From Alkalihalophilus pseudofirmus OF4 (GTDB lineage: Bacteria; Bacillota; Bacilli; Bacillales; Bacillaceae_D), in assembly GCF_000005825.2 (NCBI RefSeq), contig NC_013791.2, forward strand, positions 3,410,001 through 3,474,000: a DNA stretch of 64,000 bases, given 5' to 3'. This document shows, piece by piece, positions 18,040 to 27,199 of the stretch. Both the position numbers and the translations under genes were made by a program. The notes beneath the pieces are model-generated. The model made no database searches, was not told the DNA's origin, and worked only from the letters and a program-made list of their open reading frames with translations. The first letter of the stretch is position 1, and each line of letters begins with the position of its first letter.

Positions 18040-20301
18040 TTAGTTATTTACTCGGTCTAGAAACACAGAAAATTCAGCGCGAGTAGTCGCTTGGTTAGGA
18101 CCATAATTTCCATTAGGCATACCAGAGGAAATATTATTGGCTTTTAATGTATCAATAGCTCCGTAAGCCCAATGTGTTTTAGGCACATCCGGGAATGGAG
18201 AGGTGCTGGTTCCTGATAGTTTATAAGCACGTTGGAGAATAGCTGCCATCTCAGCACGTGTTAACGTAGCATTCGGGTCAAACCTTGTAGCCGTTTTACC
18301 TGTCATAACCCCCGCTTGTTCCACCGCTAGTATAGTAGAGTAATAGGTAGAACTTGGATCTATATCTGTTAAAGATGTTTGACTGCCGTTGCTTGTCAAA
18401 CCTAGCGCACGAGCAATCATGCTGGCTGTTTGAGCACGAGTGATTGGTTCATTTGGTCTAAATGTTCCATTATCAAAACCACTTATAATTCCTTCATTAC
18501 TTAAGTTTAAGATCGCTCCTCTACCCCAAAAAGTAGAATTAACATCAGAGAATCTTTGCACTTCATAAGATGGGTTATAGATCGCTTCTAAATGATCAAA
18601 ATATACTCGTCCATTACCTTGCTTAGAAATTGTAGGCTGAGCAATATATACTTGCTCTATGCGGATAGGTGCAGTCAAGCCTTCAGGTATATTAGCTCTG
18701 ACATGCTGCCAGCCTCTCCAATTGAATCGGTTTTCTTGTGTAAAATCAACAGTATGACGATTTCCCTGCCCATCAAGCAATGTAGCCCGTAACCAGTGTT
18801 CACGTCCATCACCATACGCCCACATACCGATTTGTTTCGGGTTGCCTAATAACGTTTTCGCTTGATCAAATTTCACGTAGGCCGCTGATGTACCTGATTC
18901 ACCTTGAGTATAATCATAATTCAGGCGCACAGAAGACTGTCCCATTCGGATTGGTTCATAACTTGTTGCTCTTGCAATAGATGCGGTTGCTCTCGCTGCA
19001 CTTGCTGAGAGTCCAGTGGTCGAATCAAAATCATTAACCACTAAAGCATCCTCTGTAATTTCAATTGGTGCTGCTTTAGATATAACTTGTAAAGTAGTTG
19101 GAACCGCTCGCTGTCTGCCTCCTGGATCAGATGGTCGGTTAACTACAGATACATGATCAGCCCATGGATAACGGGCTACCATTGTAGTAGACCCACCCCC
19201 ATCTAAATTGATGGCATTATGAGCACCTATGGAACGCATGTAGGCAGCAAGTTCGGGAATCGTTACACCATTACTGTAGCCAGACTGCCTGCCATCAATG
19301 GTGACTAAGAAAAGTTTTGTTCCATCACTTGATGCACCAACTGCCGTTCGAGGTGCTCTCTCTCTAGCAAAAGGACTTGATGTACTCATAGAAATAGATG
19401 TTTGCCCATTTCTTACGAGAGTTGGTCCTGTTGCTAATATAAACTCTGCATCTCTCCACGCATCATTAATTGAGGCTTCGACGGTTAATTCATCTCCAAC
19501 GCTTACACCGGTTAATGCATCACGGAATGGTCCTCCATTTGCTGAAATAACAAATCCATCTTTAGGAATTGTTGCATTCGCCCCTTCTCCTAATCTGCGA
19601 ATCTCTGAAACAGTACCAGTAATCTTATCTCCGAATGAAAAATTCGCAGCACTTTTATTCGTGTTTGTTACAACAATATCTGTAACCCACTGACTTGCAC
19701 CAGTCGTTGCCTCTTTATAACCGCTCGTATAAAGGACAGCTTCCCTTTCCCCGCGAGCACCGTTAATTGAGCCTAAATCATATGTTTGTCCATTAACATA
19801 AAATGTTGCCTTTGTCTGAAAGTCTGTAAGCGTTAAAGCCCCGTTGCGATTCACACCGAAGGCAAATGGTGCATTTACCGGCCCTCCTTGATCATTAGAT
19901 AGAACTCCATAGTTTAAGATCTTATTATTTTCAACAAGCAAATTGACCGGCATACCATTACTCATATTGTAAAAAGAAGCATTTACTGCCCCTACTACTC
20001 GATGGTTTTCATATGTATTTGCCATCGCTTGCTGAGAAGTGGTTTGAACACGCCCTATTGGTGTAGGATAATACAACTCTAAACCAACATTTGGATTACG
20101 GTACTGAACATCTAATACTTGTACGGCTTGATTTCTGCCGCTCCCGCTGTAAGACTCTCTTACAAGCGAAACTCCTTCTGCTAAATCTTCTTTCTTTGCG
20201 GATGTTTTCGTTCCAAATCCGTTATAACTATACGCTTCAACCGGCACCGCTAATGAGGCCACCAAAGCGACTAGAACTATTTTACTAATAAAACGTTTCA
20301 C
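18040..20301 (-). CDS. SLH-anchored phosphodiester glycosidase (NAGPA-type) family protein
   Basis: The protein starts with a clear signal peptide (MKRFISKIVLVALVASLA...VEA) if the GTG at 20301 is used; this start has GGAG eight bases upstream. A longer ATG form (20358) lacks a ribosome binding site and would bury the signal. Residues of about 70-400 form the phosphodiester glycosidase/NAGPA domain with NASFYNMSNG, FVISANGGPF, RTAVGASSDGTKLFLVTIDGR and the INLDGGGSTTMV core. In eukaryotes this fold removes GlcNAc from GlcNAc-phosphodiesters, and bacterial members act on related sugar-phosphate bonds, possibly teichoic acids. A beta-rich region (about 420-570) resembles a carbohydrate-binding module. 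Three C-terminal SLH domains follow (about 580-750). Substrate unknown. Confidence 0.9.
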   Translation of the reverse strand: MKRFISKIVLVALVASLAVPVEAYSYNGFGTKTSAKKEDLAEGVSLVRESYSGSGRNQAVQVLDVQYRNPNVGLELYYPTPIGRVQTTSQQAMANTYENHRVVGAVNASFYNMSNGMPVNLLVENNKILNYGVLSNDQGGPVNAPFAFGVNRNGALTLTDFQTKATFYVNGQTYDLGSINGARGEREAVLYTSGYKEATTGASQWVTDIVVTNTNKSAANFSFGDKITGTVSEIRRLGEGANATIPKDGFVISANGGPFRDALTGVSVGDELTVEASINDAWRDAEFILATGPTLVRNGQTSISMSTSSPFARERAPRTAVGASSDGTKLFLVTIDGRQSGYSNGVTIPELAAYMRSIGAHNAINLDGGGSTTMVARYPWADHVSVVNRPSDPGGRQRAVPTTLQVISKAAPIEITEDALVVNDFDSTTGLSASAARATASIARATSYEPIRMGQSSVRLNYDYTQGESGTSAAYVKFDQAKTLLGNPKQIGMWAYGDGREHWLRATLLDGQGNRHTVDFTQENRFNWRGWQHVRANIPEGLTAPIRIEQVYIAQPTISKQGNGRVYFDHLEAIYNPSYEVQRFSDVNSTFWGRGAILNLSNEGIISGFDNGTFRPNEPITRAQTASMIARALGLTSNGSQTSLTDIDPSSTYYSTILAVEQAGVMTGKTATRFDPNATLTRAEMAAILQRAYKLSGTSTSPFPDVPKTHWAYGAIDTLKANNISSGMPNGNYGPNQATTRAEFSVFLDRVNN

Positions 20302-20455
20302 TTGCTTCACTCCATCATATTTTCTCAAAATATAACTCTTCTTTATATCTTTCGTCATATTTCATCTATGATTTTACAAGATTACCATGTTGTTTAAAAG
20401 ATTTATTGGAAAACTTTGTGATTAAATAGGTAAAACCATACTTTATGCTCATAAT

Positions 20456-20485
20456 TTGTGTAATTTTGTTTTTTTCTACTATAAT
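20456..20485 (+). promoter_or_regulatory. Predicted promoter of the small SLH protein gene
   Basis: TTGTGT and TATAAT are separated by 18 bp. The -10 box overlaps a TTTTTCTACTA string of the kind recurring upstream of other surface-protein genes in this window. It lies 71 bp upstream of the ATG; a second TAGTAGA occurs in the leader. Confidence 0.45.
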
Positions 20486-20556
20486 TACAACCTGTTTTCA
20501 TATATAGTAGAGTTAATAACACATTGTCAAATTTTACATATTGGAGGCCTACTTAC

Positions 20557-21216
20557 ATGAAGCAAAAAACAATGCCAGCAATCTTAGCTACTTCTTTCCT
20601 CGCAGCAACTCTATTTACTCCTGCTGCCCTTGCAGAACATACGGTTAAACTACCAGCAGCAGAGAATCAAGCTGCAATACTAGTAGACTCTTTTACAGAC
20701 GTACCGAATGATCACTTCGCTTATGAGGCGATCCACTACCTTCATAACCTTGGCTACATTTCTGGTAAAGGTAATCATCAATTTGCGCCGCAAGCCAGCA
20801 TTACCCGTGCTGAAGCCGCATTAATGATTGTTAATGTTACCGGATTAAAAGCAACTGATTCCTACTCATTACAAGTATCGGATGTTTCTGCTAACCATTT
20901 TGCCTATGATGCTCTCCGTGCTCTTGAGCAAAAGAAAATTATGCAAGGCTATGAAAAGAAAATGCGTCCAAATGACCCTATTACTAGAGCAGAGGTAAGT
21001 GTTCTTCTTAGCAAGAGCTTTAACTATGCTGAGCCGGCACGCTTCCACCATTTTACGGATGTAAACCGCAATGCTTGGTCGTATGAATATATCAACAAGC
21101 TTGCAGAAAACGGGATCACCTCACAGCAAGGGGCAAACTTCATGCCTAATAAACAGACGACTCGCGCAGAATTTTCTATGTTTGTCGCCCGTTCCCTTAA
21201 CGATCGTTTTAAATAA
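20557..21216 (+). CDS. Small secreted protein made almost only of three SLH domains
   Basis: After a signal peptide (MKQKTMPAILATSFLAATLF, cut near AALA) the 219-residue product is essentially an SLH triplet (about residues 40-219): FTDVPNDHFAYEAIHYL, VSDVSANHFAYDALRAL and FTDVNRNAWSYEYINKL each begin one domain, and ITRAEAALMI, ITRAEVSVLL and TTRAEFSMFV close them. It carries no catalytic domain. The ATG at 20557 is preferred over the upstream TTG because TTGGAGG lies nine bases before it. Possible roles are a minimal S-layer or wall-covering protein, or a competitor for polymer sites; this is inference. The gene is convergent with the large subtilase and shares a bidirectional terminator with it. 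Confidence 0.92.
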   Translation: MKQKTMPAILATSFLAATLFTPAALAEHTVKLPAAENQAAILVDSFTDVPNDHFAYEAIHYLHNLGYISGKGNHQFAPQASITRAEAALMIVNVTGLKATDSYSLQVSDVSANHFAYDALRALEQKKIMQGYEKKMRPNDPITRAEVSVLLSKSFNYAEPARFHHFTDVNRNAWSYEYINKLAENGITSQQGANFMPNKQTTRAEFSMFVARSLNDRFK

Positions 21217-21220
21217 AACA

Positions 21221-21257
21221 AAAAAATCCCTCAGGCCATAAGCTTGAGGGATTTTTC
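21221..21257. terminator. Bidirectional terminator between the SLH protein and subtilase genes
   Basis: AAAAATCCCTCA and TGAGGGATTTTT form a hairpin with A and T tracts on both sides, suited to both convergent genes. Confidence 0.93.
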
Positions 21258-21259
21258 TC

Positions 21260-24200
21260 TTACTTTTTATCGATATTGATATAGTACGGATGCAGGCTTG
21301 TGTCGCCGTTTGTATCTTGAACGACAATGCTGTACGTTCCTTTTGCTAAGTTTGCTCGTACATATTCACGATCGCCTTTGCCGTAATAATCTGCACTTGC
21401 TACCGTTTGTCCGGCACCATCAATAATTTTTATCACTCCATCTAAATCAGAAGGAATGTCTAATGTTGCTGTATAATAGCCTGGCTCATTCACAGTGAAT
21501 GAGTGCGTTTGGTGTACCTTGCCGCTGTGATGTTCTACCGGCAAGAAGCCCGTAGTTCTCCAGCTATTCACCCCAACTGCACGAAATGCTTGTGGTTGTG
21601 CACGTGTGTGATCAATTTCTGAGACTTGCAGACGATAAGGCGTCAAGAGCGTATCTTCTCCAGAGAAGAAAGAATCATTGGCTACCGCAATAAAGTAACC
21701 AGCTCCAGATTTAACACGGAACGAACCTCGCAGTTCAGCCTCATCAATATACATTGGCATAAACGGCATGATACGCTGCTCTTCATCCCCAGTGATCTCA
21801 CCATCACCATTTGTGTCTTCAATAACTAAGATCAACGGGAGGATATCTTCAAAAAGATTTTCCGGTAAACCGCTTTTAATTGCCTGTGAAGCTGGGAGGT
21901 TTTCAAAATGGAAACCAGCAACGCCATCTTCTTTAGCTTTGTAATAGAATACATCTTGACGACCTGTCATAGAAAGATTGGCATTAATTGCGTAGTTTGG
22001 CAGCTTTGCAGCATTGGTCAGGTCATCATTTTTCCAGTAAGCATCCTCAATATTTTCACGAAGCATAGATAGTGAAAGCTCGTATGCTTCAAGCGATGGC
22101 TGACCGTAGCCTACGTTATTACCCATTGCCACTAAGTACGTCGCGCCTTCTTCGAGTCCCAGGTGAAGCACAGGTTCTCCGTCTAATTCTTCACCCGTAA
22201 AAAGGTTGTACCCTCCTGATTGCGTAAGGTACGTCAAATACGTCTCTCCTTCTTCTGTTTCATTCAACTTAAATACTTCTAATAACGGGTTTAATGAATT
22301 TGCCTTGTTCCAATTCAATTGGTATAAGCCATTCATTTCAGGCGTAATCGTAAAGAAATCAAAGTCACCGTACATTTGGAAATAACCATCTAGATTGCTG
22401 TTTACGTCAAGTTCTCTTGCTGTACCAATGATGCTCTCAAGCTCTTCTTCTTCAAGGTACAGATCAAATCCTAATTGGAAGTAATCAAGCACCTGCTTTT
22501 CAAAGCTTTGACGTGCTGTCCTGTAATCCTCGAACTCTTCTTCGGTCCATTCTTCATCATATGGCGGCATATCGTAATCATTTGGATAACCGTCTTCATC
22601 TTCAGGGAGGACTTTTGCCCGGATATTCATTTGGTAAGGAAGATGAGAGGAATCTCCGTGCATTGGACCAAATTCAAACATATCAAAGAACATGAACATA
22701 AATGGATCTAAATCAAATGCTGAACGCGTTGTTACTTCTACGACATATTCCATACCTGGAATCGTCTCAAACGTAAGCTGTGTATCTACTCCAACACCAT
22801 AGGATTGATCCTGATACATTGGGTATGGACCGTAGTCGTCATAATAAACATCTTCCATATCCATATACTCTTCTAACTCTTCACGCTCGCCGTAGAACAT
22901 ATCAAATTCTTCTGCAAAATAAACATTGATCGCCGTATCAATTCCAGGTACCCCAGGAATCGTGATCTCTACTACTTCACCTTCATCTGATGTGAAGCGG
23001 AAATAATCTTGATCTCCCTCAGGACCAGCTAAATAAAGCGGCCCAGCGACATCTTTTGCTGTAGTAAACGGGAAACGATTAATCTCAATTGGTGAATCTA
23101 CAGTTAGACCATCTTCTAAGTACTCATCCGCACGCTCTACCTCTAGTGTGAACGTGTGCGTTGAGTCATTCCGATAATGTTCATTTGTGTCATAAACAGC
23201 AGCAACAATTGTTCCATCCATCAGCGCCTCATGAAGAACTGCTTCTATTTCTCCTTCACGCACTTTATCGATTACAATTGGTGCCTCGTCGCTTCCTTCA
23301 TACGTCAGCTCAATCGCTAAATCATATAAAGCAGAACCTTCTAATTTAAACTGAAGCAGCTCGCCTTCGCGGACATCAATGCGGTACAAATACTTGTCAG
23401 CCATGTTTTTAAACGAACCTTCAGCTTTTGCTTTGTCATTTGTAAAAGACAACGTTGATGTTGACTCACCGCCAGCACTTGGCAGTTTTGAAACGTCAAA
23501 TGATAAAGCTCCTTTTGGATTGACCATACCAAAACCAAACTCTGTATCATACCCTTTTGCGCCAAGATCTGTTGCTGTCTGTTGCAGGATATACATCACC
23601 TCATACGAAGTAAGGTCAGGATACTTTGATTTCAACATCGCAGCAACCCCTGCAACAATCGGAGAAGCCATCGATGTACCTGACATCTCTTCAAATGTAG
23701 AGTGCTTATCCACATCAAACATCGGTGCATATACCTGGTTTCCTGGTGCTACCACATCAAGAGCAGGTCCATAGCTTGAGAACCATGCAAGCTCATTTGC
23801 TTGATCAGTCGCCCCGACATTAATAACCCCCGCATACGCCCCGGGATAGCTTTTAATGGTAGAGCCATTATTTCCTGCAGCAGCTACTAATACAATTCCT
23901 GCTTCAACAGCAACATCAATCGCATCTTGGATAATGGATGACGGCATCGTCGAACCAATACTCATATTAATGACGTCAACATCCTTCTCAACTGCATGAA
24001 GAATCCCTTCGGCAATTGTGAAGTCAGATGTGAACATACTGCGGTTAAATACATCAATAGAATAAATGTCAGCATCTGGATAAACTCCATAACCGCCAAC
24101 TTCATTTCCTTTTTCACCCGCAATAATTCCGGCAACATGCGTACCGTGTGAATCAATCTGCGGACGCTTCAATGGGTCAAGGACATTGTATTCACCAACT

Positions 24201-24760
24201 AGAGCATGTTTTAATTCAGGGTGATTACGATCTAAGCCGCTGTCGATTACCCCGACCGTTACCGCATGATCACCTGTCAGCTTAAGTGCTTCCTCGATCC
24301 CAAGTTCATTTAAATGATACATAGATGAAGCTTTCGGATCGGTGACAGCCAGCTGTTGAAAAGGTACACTCGCCTGCACGCTGATCACTGAATCAAGGGC
24401 TGCGTATTTCTTCGCCACCTGCTCAAGCTTCATTCCGCCGCGGACCTTTACAACATCATATCCCAGCGTCGGAATACGCTTTTGAAGAGTCGCTCCCGCC
24501 TTTTGGTGATCGGCATTAGAAATCGCCTCCGAATACTTAATGACTAATGTATCCTCACTCGGTCTTAACTCTTCATTCTTTACTCGATTCGAGGAAACAA
24601 GTTCATCTGATTCTATTCCTAAATCACCTAGTAATTTCTCAAGTCTTTCTTGGTTCGAGTCACCTGTCGTTATAGCCGCTGAGACTGGCTGTGCGATTAA
24701 GGAGCTCACTAATAAGACAATCATAAATAGTAGAAACGTTTTGTTGCTGCGTCTGAACAT
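21260..24760 (-). CDS. Large secreted subtilisin-family (S8) serine protease
   Basis: Secreted endopeptidase of 1166 residues. Signal peptide 1-28, inhibitor-like propeptide about 60-135, peptidase domain about 160-430 with catalytic Asp173 (GVIDSGLDRNHPEL), His205 (DSHGTHVAG) and Ser363 (SGTSMASP); the oxyanion Asn is in AAAGNNGS. The remaining 700 residues are very acidic and hold several beta-rich modules like bacterial pre-peptidase C-terminal domains, a calcium-loop-like DTNGDGEITGDEE segment near residue 1010 and a final beta domain. There is no SLH triplet or sortase motif, so it may be free or held by its C-terminal modules. GGAGGG precedes the ATG. Possible roles are surface-protein processing or protein scavenging; substrate unknown. 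Confidence 0.93.
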   Translation of the reverse strand: MFRRSNKTFLLFMIVLLVSSLIAQPVSAAITTGDSNQERLEKLLGDLGIESDELVSSNRVKNEELRPSEDTLVIKYSEAISNADHQKAGATLQKRIPTLGYDVVKVRGGMKLEQVAKKYAALDSVISVQASVPFQQLAVTDPKASSMYHLNELGIEEALKLTGDHAVTVGVIDSGLDRNHPELKHALVGEYNVLDPLKRPQIDSHGTHVAGIIAGEKGNEVGGYGVYPDADIYSIDVFNRSMFTSDFTIAEGILHAVEKDVDVINMSIGSTMPSSIIQDAIDVAVEAGIVLVAAAGNNGSTIKSYPGAYAGVINVGATDQANELAWFSSYGPALDVVAPGNQVYAPMFDVDKHSTFEEMSGTSMASPIVAGVAAMLKSKYPDLTSYEVMYILQQTATDLGAKGYDTEFGFGMVNPKGALSFDVSKLPSAGGESTSTLSFTNDKAKAEGSFKNMADKYLYRIDVREGELLQFKLEGSALYDLAIELTYEGSDEAPIVIDKVREGEIEAVLHEALMDGTIVAAVYDTNEHYRNDSTHTFTLEVERADEYLEDGLTVDSPIEINRFPFTTAKDVAGPLYLAGPEGDQDYFRFTSDEGEVVEITIPGVPGIDTAINVYFAEEFDMFYGEREELEEYMDMEDVYYDDYGPYPMYQDQSYGVGVDTQLTFETIPGMEYVVEVTTRSAFDLDPFMFMFFDMFEFGPMHGDSSHLPYQMNIRAKVLPEDEDGYPNDYDMPPYDEEWTEEEFEDYRTARQSFEKQVLDYFQLGFDLYLEEEELESIIGTARELDVNSNLDGYFQMYGDFDFFTITPEMNGLYQLNWNKANSLNPLLEVFKLNETEEGETYLTYLTQSGGYNLFTGEELDGEPVLHLGLEEGATYLVAMGNNVGYGQPSLEAYELSLSMLRENIEDAYWKNDDLTNAAKLPNYAINANLSMTGRQDVFYYKAKEDGVAGFHFENLPASQAIKSGLPENLFEDILPLILVIEDTNGDGEITGDEEQRIMPFMPMYIDEAELRGSFRVKSGAGYFIAVANDSFFSGEDTLLTPYRLQVSEIDHTRAQPQAFRAVGVNSWRTTGFLPVEHHSGKVHQTHSFTVNEPGYYTATLDIPSDLDGVIKIIDGAGQTVASADYYGKGDREYVRANLAKGTYSIVVQDTNGDTSLHPYYINIDKK

Positions 24761-24860
24761 GATTACCCTCCTACAGTGTACTAGTTTAAATAGTCTATCT
24801 ACCCTAGTTTACAGGAAAATAGTAGAAATATATAGAATTATTTTCAAGTAGTAGAGCAAA

Positions 24861-24905
24861 AAGAAAAGCTGTGTAGAAGATTGGTATAACCTTCTACACA
24901 GCTTT
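24861..24905 (-). terminator. Terminator after the SLH protein gene at 24911
   Basis: A 13-bp stem (AAGCTGTGTAGAAG paired with CTTCTACACAGCTT) lies just beyond the stop codon and runs into a T-rich tract on the minus strand. Confidence 0.85.
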
Positions 24906-24910
24906 CGTTC

Positions 24911-25978
24911 TTAATATAAATAATCTTCTTCAAAATCAAATGAAAAATCTTCTACATAATAGATTTTCCAGCTTGAACCGATTTTCTTCATGTAGAATGT
25001 CGGCTCATAATCGACTGTTTCTACCACATCACGTCTTTTATCTGGATCGTAGTACTCAAACGTCATTGTTGCCCCTGTCCCTTTAACTTGAGCAAAGCGC
25101 GTATGGTTGCTCTTCACAGTGAAAGTCAGCTCACCTGTAATATTCATATCAGCTAAATAACCATATTCATAGATTTCTGTTGCAAACGCTTTTTGGAATC
25201 CTGTATAGTACGTGTTGATATGGTTTGTAAGCTGTGCTTTAGTTGCATTATCTAAAGAAAACAAGCTTGTTTGGTATGAATTTGCAAGTGAGACAAGAGT
25301 ATCTGCACTTGTAAGATTTTTCGTTTCACGGTTTAATGCACGGTGCAGAAGCACTCCTGCCTCACCGCGTGTAGCAGCACGGCCCATACCGAAAGTTGTT
25401 TGACTTACACCGCTCACAAGTCCAATCGAGCTTGCTTTTTTGATATCTGCTGCAGCCCAGTGGCCAGCCGGAACATCTGTGAAGTTCTTTGCTGTACCGC
25501 CTGTAAAGCTGATCGTATCTGAGAAAGCACGTACAATCATAGATGCGATTTGTTCACGAGTTACATTTTGGTTTGGACCAAATTTACCCCCGCCAAGACC
25601 AGCAATAATTCCGTGATCACTAGCAATCGCAATCTCATTACGCAGGGCATGGTTCGCTGGTACATCTGTAAAAGGGTAGCTTGTGCTTGCACTTTTTCTA
25701 GTTAACTGCAGGGAACGAACGATAATCGCTGCAAACTCAGCACGCGTAATCGTACGATTTGGTCTAAATTCATAATCACCTTGGCTCGTTTTATAGCCGC
25801 CAAATATATCAGCGTTCACTAAATCATCTAGCTGATCAGCACCCCAGTGATCCCACACATCAAATAAAAAGTAGCTGTCAAAATCACGAGTCTGTGCAGA
25901 AGCAGACATTGGTACAATGGCAGTGAACGAGAGTAATACAGCTAAAAACAGCGTAAAAATCTTTTTCAACTCTTTCAT
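24911..25978 (-). CDS. SLH-anchored surface protein with unassigned C-terminal domain
   Basis: Signal peptide (about 1-28, ending ASA), then three SLH domains (about 38-225; ITRAEFAAIIVRSL, VTREQIASMIVRAF and ATRGEAGVLLHRAL). The last 130 residues form one small domain rich in aromatic residues (HINTYYTGFQKAF, GELTFTVKSNHTRFAQVKG, PTFYMKKIGSSWKIYYVEDF). This alpha-then-beta pattern suggests an NTF2-like or similar ligand-binding fold, but no family was recognised. The AAGGAAGAAGG ribosome binding site is good. It is transcribed separately from the PatB-like gene upstream, whose terminator lies between. Likely displayed on the pyruvylated polymer; function unknown. Confidence 0.87.
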   Translation of the reverse strand: MKELKKIFTLFLAVLLSFTAIVPMSASAQTRDFDSYFLFDVWDHWGADQLDDLVNADIFGGYKTSQGDYEFRPNRTITRAEFAAIIVRSLQLTRKSASTSYPFTDVPANHALRNEIAIASDHGIIAGLGGGKFGPNQNVTREQIASMIVRAFSDTISFTGGTAKNFTDVPAGHWAAADIKKASSIGLVSGVSQTTFGMGRAATRGEAGVLLHRALNRETKNLTSADTLVSLANSYQTSLFSLDNATKAQLTNHINTYYTGFQKAFATEIYEYGYLADMNITGELTFTVKSNHTRFAQVKGTGATMTFEYYDPDKRRDVVETVDYEPTFYMKKIGSSWKIYYVEDFSFDFEEDYLY

Positions 25979-26126
25979 CCTTCTTCCTTTTTCAAGTAAT
26001 GATTTCTACCGTAGTTTACTCTCTCATAACAGACTTTGTATACAGGATAAAAGAATTAGTTTTTTACTAAAATTATACTGACTAGAGACACTTTACAAAT
26101 TGGTGAAAAAACCTTAAACTATTTGA

Positions 26127-26160
26127 TCAAAAAGCAGAATCCCTTACTGGGCCTCTGCTT
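26127..26160 (-). terminator. Terminator of the PatA/PatB-like pair, overlapping the stop codon
   Basis: On the minus strand AAGCAGA...TCTGCTT encloses the stop codon and is followed by Ts. The stem overlaps the last codons of the PatB-like gene. Confidence 0.7.
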
Positions 26161-27184
26161 CGAGCGACTGCCGTACTTCTTCAATATGATCTTCGAATGT
26201 TTCTTCTGTTACCCACTCGCCAAAATCAGCTTCTTCAACCTCTTCATCTTGAAGACGTGCTGCTATCCCATCTCCAACTTCGGCATAAAAATGATGAGCA
26301 TCATAAAAACGATCCAGATTCGTCGTCACTTCATTTATCGTCATAAAGTTATATACACCGCCGAACACCTCGATAATCTCCCTTAACCAATGCGTGTAAT
26401 CTGGAAGCCGTTCTTGTTCATACAATAAACGAAGCAGCGGCTCAGTTACCGGTGTTACGTACACGATAAAGTCAGTATCCGGATTTTCATCGACCATTTG
26501 CTGCAATTGATTCTTGTATCCAGAATGGTATTGATAACTAGGAGCATAATGGATCCCTTTATACCGTCTTAAGTCACCTTTAATCAGCTCGTCCTTATCT
26601 TCTTGACTGATCTGCTGAAACTCAGCCGTGTGGTGCCTGTCATAACGCCTCACAAATTGTTCGGTATCGATTAAAGATGACCAAGCATTCTTGTAGGAAT
26701 ATTCAAATGTATCCATTGATAATAACGTCTTAAAGCGATGAAGCGGATCTTCCACCGTTTCAAAATACTCGCTTGGAAATTCTGTCTGCTTCCTTGTTTC
26801 ATTCGTTGTGAAAAAATCAAGCCCGAGCACGATCAGTTCAAGTTCATGCCCATGTTTTTTAGCAAAATGAATATATTCATTAAACTCTTCAATCGAAACC
26901 GCAGGAACGGAATAATTGAACATTTTCACGCCTTCAAACTGATGCTGATCCACAACTGTTGAGCGGCTGCTTCCAAGCAGAAGGGCATTGTACTCTTGAT
27001 CGGTATAGGCAAGGTGAAGTGATTTCTGCTCCCGCTCATTAATACTGTCTTGCCGATCATTAAATGGGTTGGCATGATCAAACGCCCATAATGGATCCAC
27101 CATATAATTAAATCCTCCAACAAGCATAACCAGTACCACACATACGGCTGCAAGCTTTATGAGCCAAGCCTTATAGACACCCAT
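26144..27184 (-). CDS. PatB-like membrane-anchored SGNH-type acyl-transfer partner
   Basis: One N-terminal membrane helix (about residues 8-27) then an extracytoplasmic domain. It contains the NALLLGSSRSTVVD segment, which resembles block I of SGNH/GDSL acyltransferases, and a C-terminal FYDAHHFYAEVGDGIA segment that supplies the Asp/His pair expected of that fold. The gene directly follows an MBOAT gene, the organisation of PatA-PatB pairs; in B. anthracis such pairs O-acetylate the secondary wall polymer and affect S-layer assembly. So the predicted role is final transfer of acetyl groups outside the membrane. The ATG at 27184 (TGGTGG six bases upstream) is preferred over a GTG at 27199 that has no ribosome binding site. 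The acidic tail is notable. Alternative target: peptidoglycan. Confidence 0.82.
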   Translation of the reverse strand: MGVYKAWLIKLAAVCVVLVMLVGGFNYMVDPLWAFDHANPFNDRQDSINEREQKSLHLAYTDQEYNALLLGSSRSTVVDQHQFEGVKMFNYSVPAVSIEEFNEYIHFAKKHGHELELIVLGLDFFTTNETRKQTEFPSEYFETVEDPLHRFKTLLSMDTFEYSYKNAWSSLIDTEQFVRRYDRHHTAEFQQISQEDKDELIKGDLRRYKGIHYAPSYQYHSGYKNQLQQMVDENPDTDFIVYVTPVTEPLLRLLYEQERLPDYTHWLREIIEVFGGVYNFMTINEVTTNLDRFYDAHHFYAEVGDGIAARLQDEEVEEADFGEWVTEETFEDHIEEVRQSLEAEAQ

Positions 27185-27199
27185 CCATAACCACCACAC

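Noticed and set aside
20524-20556. TTG start giving an 11-residue longer SLH protein
   Set aside because: The extension contains the ribosome binding site itself (TTGGAGG) and spoils the signal peptide; ATG at 20557 is better.
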